DNA of 49,069 bases, taken from contig JACMND010000119.1 of the NCBI GenBank assembly GCA_014378705.1, positions 1 through 49,069 of the forward strand, read 5' to 3'. The DNA comes from Pedobacter sp. GTDB lineage: Bacteria; Bacteroidota; Bacteroidia; Sphingobacteriales; Sphingobacteriaceae. The position numbers and the translations under genes are program-made. Shown piece by piece: positions 46,344 to 49,069 of the stretch; positions within the stretch are counted from its first letter, which is position 1, and each line of letters starts with the position of its first letter. The notes beneath the pieces were generated by a model. It did no database searches. It was not told where the DNA came from and was given only the letters and a program-made list of their open reading frames with translations.

Positions 46344-46592
46344 TTAACTTTGACTATCGTGACCTTGAAGTTTAACCAACTTGTTGTAAATGCCTAATAA
46401 GAGAAATGGTGCTGGCCACTGACCAACAAATAAGGCATCCTTACTTCTACCCATTATTTTTAAAGCAAGGGCTATCCCAATTGCACTAGCTGCGGCCCAT
46501 AAAAAAACATCTGAAGGTATTTTTGCGGTTTGATCCTCAATTGCTCTTGCAACAGGTCCTTCTCTTTTCTCGGGGTTTACTGTTTCTAACAT
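46344..46592 (-). CDS. Small conserved membrane protein
   Basis: 82 residues with two hydrophobic segments: DVFLWAAASAIGIALALKIM and VGQWPAPFLLLGIYNKL. The sequence around IPSDVFLWAA and LFVGQWPAPFLLLGIYNKLV is familiar from many Bacteroidota, but has no known function. It is preceded by a near-perfect Shine-Dalgarno (AAGGAGG, 46599-46605, minus), unusual in this phylum, and followed by a strong terminator, so it is probably an independently and highly expressed unit. Confidence 0.82.
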   Translation of the reverse strand: MLETVNPEKREGPVARAIEDQTAKIPSDVFLWAAASAIGIALALKIMGRSKDALFVGQWPAPFLLLGIYNKLVKLQGHDSQS

Positions 46593-46598
46593 AATTTT

Positions 46599-46605
46599 CC
46601 TCCTT
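46599..46605 (-). promoter_or_regulatory. Strong Shine-Dalgarno before the 82-residue gene
   Basis: AAGGAGG on the minus strand, 6 bases upstream of the ATG. Most starts in this window show no such site, and it decides the start of this gene. Confidence 0.8.
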
Positions 46606-46688
46606 ACAATTTTATTTTAATTAACCTTTCAACAAGTAATATTGGGCGATTGTTTAAGATAATTGAGTTAATAAAAAAATAAACAGTA

Positions 46689-48146
46689 TTAATTATTGAC
46701 AGGGCTTAATCGATATATGGTTCCAGGCGATTCTACAGCAATGTATATAAATCCGTCTGGAGCTTGTCTTACGTCTCTTATACGACCAATATTTTTAAAT
46801 AATATTTCTTCGTGAGTTACTTTATTATCTTTTATAACGCTTCGATTTAAATATTGGAACCGTAAAGAACCAGAAATCAGGTTTCCTTCCCATTCTTTAT
46901 ATTTGTTGCCAATAACAAAAGTCATCCCGCTAGGCCCAATTGACGGCGTCCATTGAAATAATGGCTGTTCCATTCCTTCCTTTTCTGTTTTAGTATTGGG
47001 CCCCATGGGTTTACCGTTGTAGTTAATCCCATAAGTAATTTCTGGCCAGCCGTAGTTTTTACCGGCAGTAATTATGTTTATTTCGTCGCCACCTCTTGGG
47101 CCGTGTTCGTTCTCCCAGATTTTTCCGGTCAGGGGATGAATGGTCATTCCCTGAGGATTTCTGTGGCCGTATGAGTAAATTGATGGCGATGCTCCGGAAG
47201 TTTTTACAAATGGATTGTCGGTTGGGATGCTTCCGTCAGGTTTAATGCGGTGGATCTTACCCAGATCATTGCCTTTAAATTGTTGTGGGTTTTGTTTTTC
47301 ATTTCCTCTGTCTCCAACCGAAAAATAAAGAAATCCTGCTTTATCAAACTGCATTCTGGAGCCGTAATGATGTCGTGTTGCTGAATATGGCCCGGCCACG
47401 AATATATCTTTCTGGCCACTTAATTTCCCATTTTCAAATTTCGCCCTCATAATGGCTGTTGTTGCCAAATCTTCAGTACCCTCTTTTTTCCCTTTTGAAT
47501 AGGAGAGATATATTAATTTATTTTTAGGATACTCCGGATCTAAAACAACATCAAGTAATCCTCCCTGACCGTCTACCACTGCTTGAGGTGCTCCTTCAAT
47601 TTTAGATTTAACCCCATTTTTACTAACATGATAAAAGTCACCGTTTCTGTCTGTAACAAGCATTTCATTGCCCGGCAAAAATGCCATACTCCACGGAATA
47701 TCAAGCCCTTTAACAACCGTATCCAGACGAATCGTGATGCTTTCTGTTTTAAAAACATTGCTGGTCGGTTTGTCAGATGCTGCGTAACGGTCAACATTTT
47801 TAATTCCCGTTAAAATGTAATCAGAAATTTGATATATCTCCTGATCTGTAAATGCAGAATCAAACGCAGGCATTCCACCATTTTGGTAACCATTTTTAAT
47901 GGATTTAAATAAATCAGTACGCATATTGCCGTGCTTCCATTCGCGATCTACAAAAGCATTCATTTTTTGGCCATGGCAGCCACTGCAATAAGTTTGGAAA
48001 TGAGCAGCGGCCTTACCGAAACTGGTATCCTGCAAAGATTTTATCTTACTGTATGTAACCGCATGCTTTGTTTTTGTTTTGTTAAAGCTGAATAACAGAA
48101 TCGAAACAGATCCGATAAAAATTAGAGTTATGAGATATTTTAACAT
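46689..48146 (-). CDS. PQQ-type sugar dehydrogenase with N-terminal cytochrome c
   Basis: 485 residues. A signal peptide or anchor (1-22) is followed by a haem c domain with CSGCH (C54, C57, H58) and the ligand M92 in NGGMPAF. A beta-propeller of the soluble glucose/sorbosone dehydrogenase family follows (from about 120: LDIPWSMAFLPGNEMLVTDR, then QGGLLDVVLDPEYPKNKLIY, SVGDRGNEKQNPQ and GHRNPQGMTIHPLTG). The fusion should oxidise a sugar or related compound in the periplasm and pass electrons through its own haem. PQQ genes are not in the window, and the substrate is unknown. Confidence 0.9.
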   Translation of the reverse strand: MLKYLITLIFIGSVSILLFSFNKTKTKHAVTYSKIKSLQDTSFGKAAAHFQTYCSGCHGQKMNAFVDREWKHGNMRTDLFKSIKNGYQNGGMPAFDSAFTDQEIYQISDYILTGIKNVDRYAASDKPTSNVFKTESITIRLDTVVKGLDIPWSMAFLPGNEMLVTDRNGDFYHVSKNGVKSKIEGAPQAVVDGQGGLLDVVLDPEYPKNKLIYLSYSKGKKEGTEDLATTAIMRAKFENGKLSGQKDIFVAGPYSATRHHYGSRMQFDKAGFLYFSVGDRGNEKQNPQQFKGNDLGKIHRIKPDGSIPTDNPFVKTSGASPSIYSYGHRNPQGMTIHPLTGKIWENEHGPRGGDEINIITAGKNYGWPEITYGINYNGKPMGPNTKTEKEGMEQPLFQWTPSIGPSGMTFVIGNKYKEWEGNLISGSLRFQYLNRSVIKDNKVTHEEILFKNIGRIRDVRQAPDGFIYIAVESPGTIYRLSPVNN

Positions 48147-48897
48147 ATTTAAGTTTGATTTCGAAGTATAAAGGTAAAGTTTAACAAAATGTTTAAATAG
48201 CTGTGTAAAAATTTAATAGGGGATATCATTATTGTTTATGCCAACAAAGCGTTTTAAAGCATAGCTTATAAAATTTGCTTCAATTTAAGGTATTACAGCA
48301 ATATGATCGTTTAAGCATCTTTATCCTCATCATTAGTTATCATTTGCATAACCTTACCAATGCTTCTATATTTTTCTGTTCATGCTGCAAGTGATGCAGG
48401 TTGCTTCGTTCTGAAGATTTTTTTTAAACGATTGAAAATACTATAGATAACTGGTGTCCTTGTTGCAATTCCTCAGTAAACAGTTTCAAAGTGCTAAAAA
48501 ACACAGCACTATTTAAATATGATGTACCGCGTAATCAGTTTCTGTGCGTATCTCCATCATTACACAAGAAATATGGTGATCCACTAATTGAAACCAGAAA
48601 TGATCGCTGTTAAGCTGATCTCCCAAAATTAGGCGTAGCGTTTTAATCATTTTAAGTGTGCATTTCAGAAAAGGTTATTTGTTTGTTGTTGCGGTATTAA
48701 TTAGTGCAAAATTTTATTACAGCCCAGTTATTTCCTCATTTTTTCACGAGCTAAAAGGCCTGTTACAAATCATATAAATTTTAGAAGAATTTAAGTTCAA
48801 ATTTGATACACAAAATTTTAAACAATGTACACCGGCATACAGTTACTCTAATTGAACAAAATGACTAAGTATCGGCCACACAAATTGAATTCCTAAA
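48147..48897. other. 751-base interval without an intact gene
   Basis: The middle (about 48360-48650) holds a photolyase-like remnant on the minus strand, described separately. In 48147-48359 and 48651-48897 I see no gene, strong hairpin or known motif. Confidence 0.6.
48360..48650 (-). pseudogene. Remnant of a CryPro/FeS-BCP photolyase-like gene
   Basis: An ATG at 48650 opens 45 codons (to a stop at 48513) that read MIKTLRLILGDQLNSDHFWF and then MMEIRTETDYAVHHI, closely like the start of the cryptochrome/deoxyribodipyrimidine photolyase-related family. After a stop and frame change, FFSTLKLFTEELQQGHQLSI near 48495-48430 continues the same family, then the similarity fades near 48360. The rest of the protein, normally about 500 residues, is absent. 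It is a decayed fragment of about 100 codons. Confidence 0.65.
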
Positions 48898-49069
48898 ATG
48901 ATGAGTTTAAATTCTTTTAATTACAAAATACCTCTACATGTTCGTTTTGCGGATATTGACTTATTCGGGCATGTAAATAACGCTGTATATTTAACCTATT
49001 TTGAGATTGCCAGATCAAGTTACTGGTCTGAGGTAATTCAGTGGAACTGGAATGAGATGGGCATCATAA
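48898..49069 (+). CDS. Hotdog-fold acyl-CoA thioesterase (cut by right edge)
   Basis: 57 codons are visible, open to the edge. After MMSLNSFNYKIPL it has VRFADIDLFGHVNNAVYLTY, with the catalytic aspartate and the H-V-N-N-A-x-Y motif of 4-hydroxybenzoyl-CoA thioesterase/YbgC-type proteins. It would hydrolyse acyl-CoA thioesters in the cytoplasm. Start is ATG 48898 or the adjacent ATG 48901. Confidence 0.85.
   Translation, partial: MMSLNSFNYKIPLHVRFADIDLFGHVNNAVYLTYFEIARSSYWSEVIQWNWNEMGII

Noticed and set aside
1-49069. CRISPR arrays, tRNA or rRNA genes, phage or insertion-sequence genes
   Set aside because: Gaps and gene products were scanned and none were seen; the repeats in lysA and near rnpB are too short and irregular for CRISPR.

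Overview
This window looks like a chromosome segment from a Sphingobacteriaceae-type Bacteroidota (Pedobacter or Mucilaginibacter-like). The grounds are AT-rich DNA, gene families typical of that phylum (DUF3667, DUF6526, PD40/OmpA cell-envelope protein, lysine-rich cold-shock protein, bifunctional nuclease with a UVR tail) and several TAnnTTTG promoter boxes with few Shine-Dalgarno sites. It is mostly housekeeping DNA. I see no prophage, insertion sequence, CRISPR array, rRNA or tRNA.

Layout. 1-4603 (minus): an electron-transfer-flavoprotein pair (etfB, etfA), a bifunctional nuclease, a CNT nucleoside transporter and a DUF3667 protein cut by the left edge. 4648-6195 (plus): TPR protein and chromate-type transporter. 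6202-14209: dnaB, rlmB, a GDP-mannose pyrophosphorylase gene, kdsD, recQ and kdsA, mixing replication and repair with lipopolysaccharide and capsule sugar supply. 14211-18040 (minus): queE, a secreted dienelactone-hydrolase-like protein, an OmpA/PD40 protein and DUF6526. 18152-18926: a Rieske protein overlapping an NTF2-like protein. 18966-22104: a broken PIN-domain toxin remnant, folD and lepA. 22291-25548: three-part proton-translocating transhydrogenase (pntAA, pntAB, pntB) with an unusual 395-base gap inside it. 25707-30683 (minus): NtrC-type regulator, the RNase P RNA gene rnpB, a cytochrome c/SCO pair and a phosphohexomutase. 30902-33448: lysC-lysA for diaminopimelate and lysine synthesis.

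33564-41388 is the most interesting part: exonuclease III, a bacteriophytochrome kinase and its heme oxygenase encoded tail to tail with overlapping ends, a PRC-barrel stress protein, a 59-residue membrane peptide not picked up as a long reading frame, a transmembrane pseudokinase with an SH3-like tail, and an outer-membrane lipoprotein. 41450-45581 is a translesion cassette (dinB overlapping a DnaE-type polymerase). 45778-48146 holds a cold-shock protein, a small membrane protein with a strong ribosome-binding site and a clear terminator, and a cytochrome-fused PQQ sugar dehydrogenase. The right end has a decayed photolyase-like gene and the start of a hotdog thioesterase.

Two signals go beyond gene calling. 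First, lysA carries an in-frame insertion of about 33 codons built from short repeats, and a 15-base core of it recurs just upstream of rnpB, suggesting a dispersed repeat that can enter coding sequence. Second, the kinase-like protein at 38912-40648 has lost the HRD and DFG aspartates while keeping its kinase fold signatures, a membrane anchor and an SH3-like tail.
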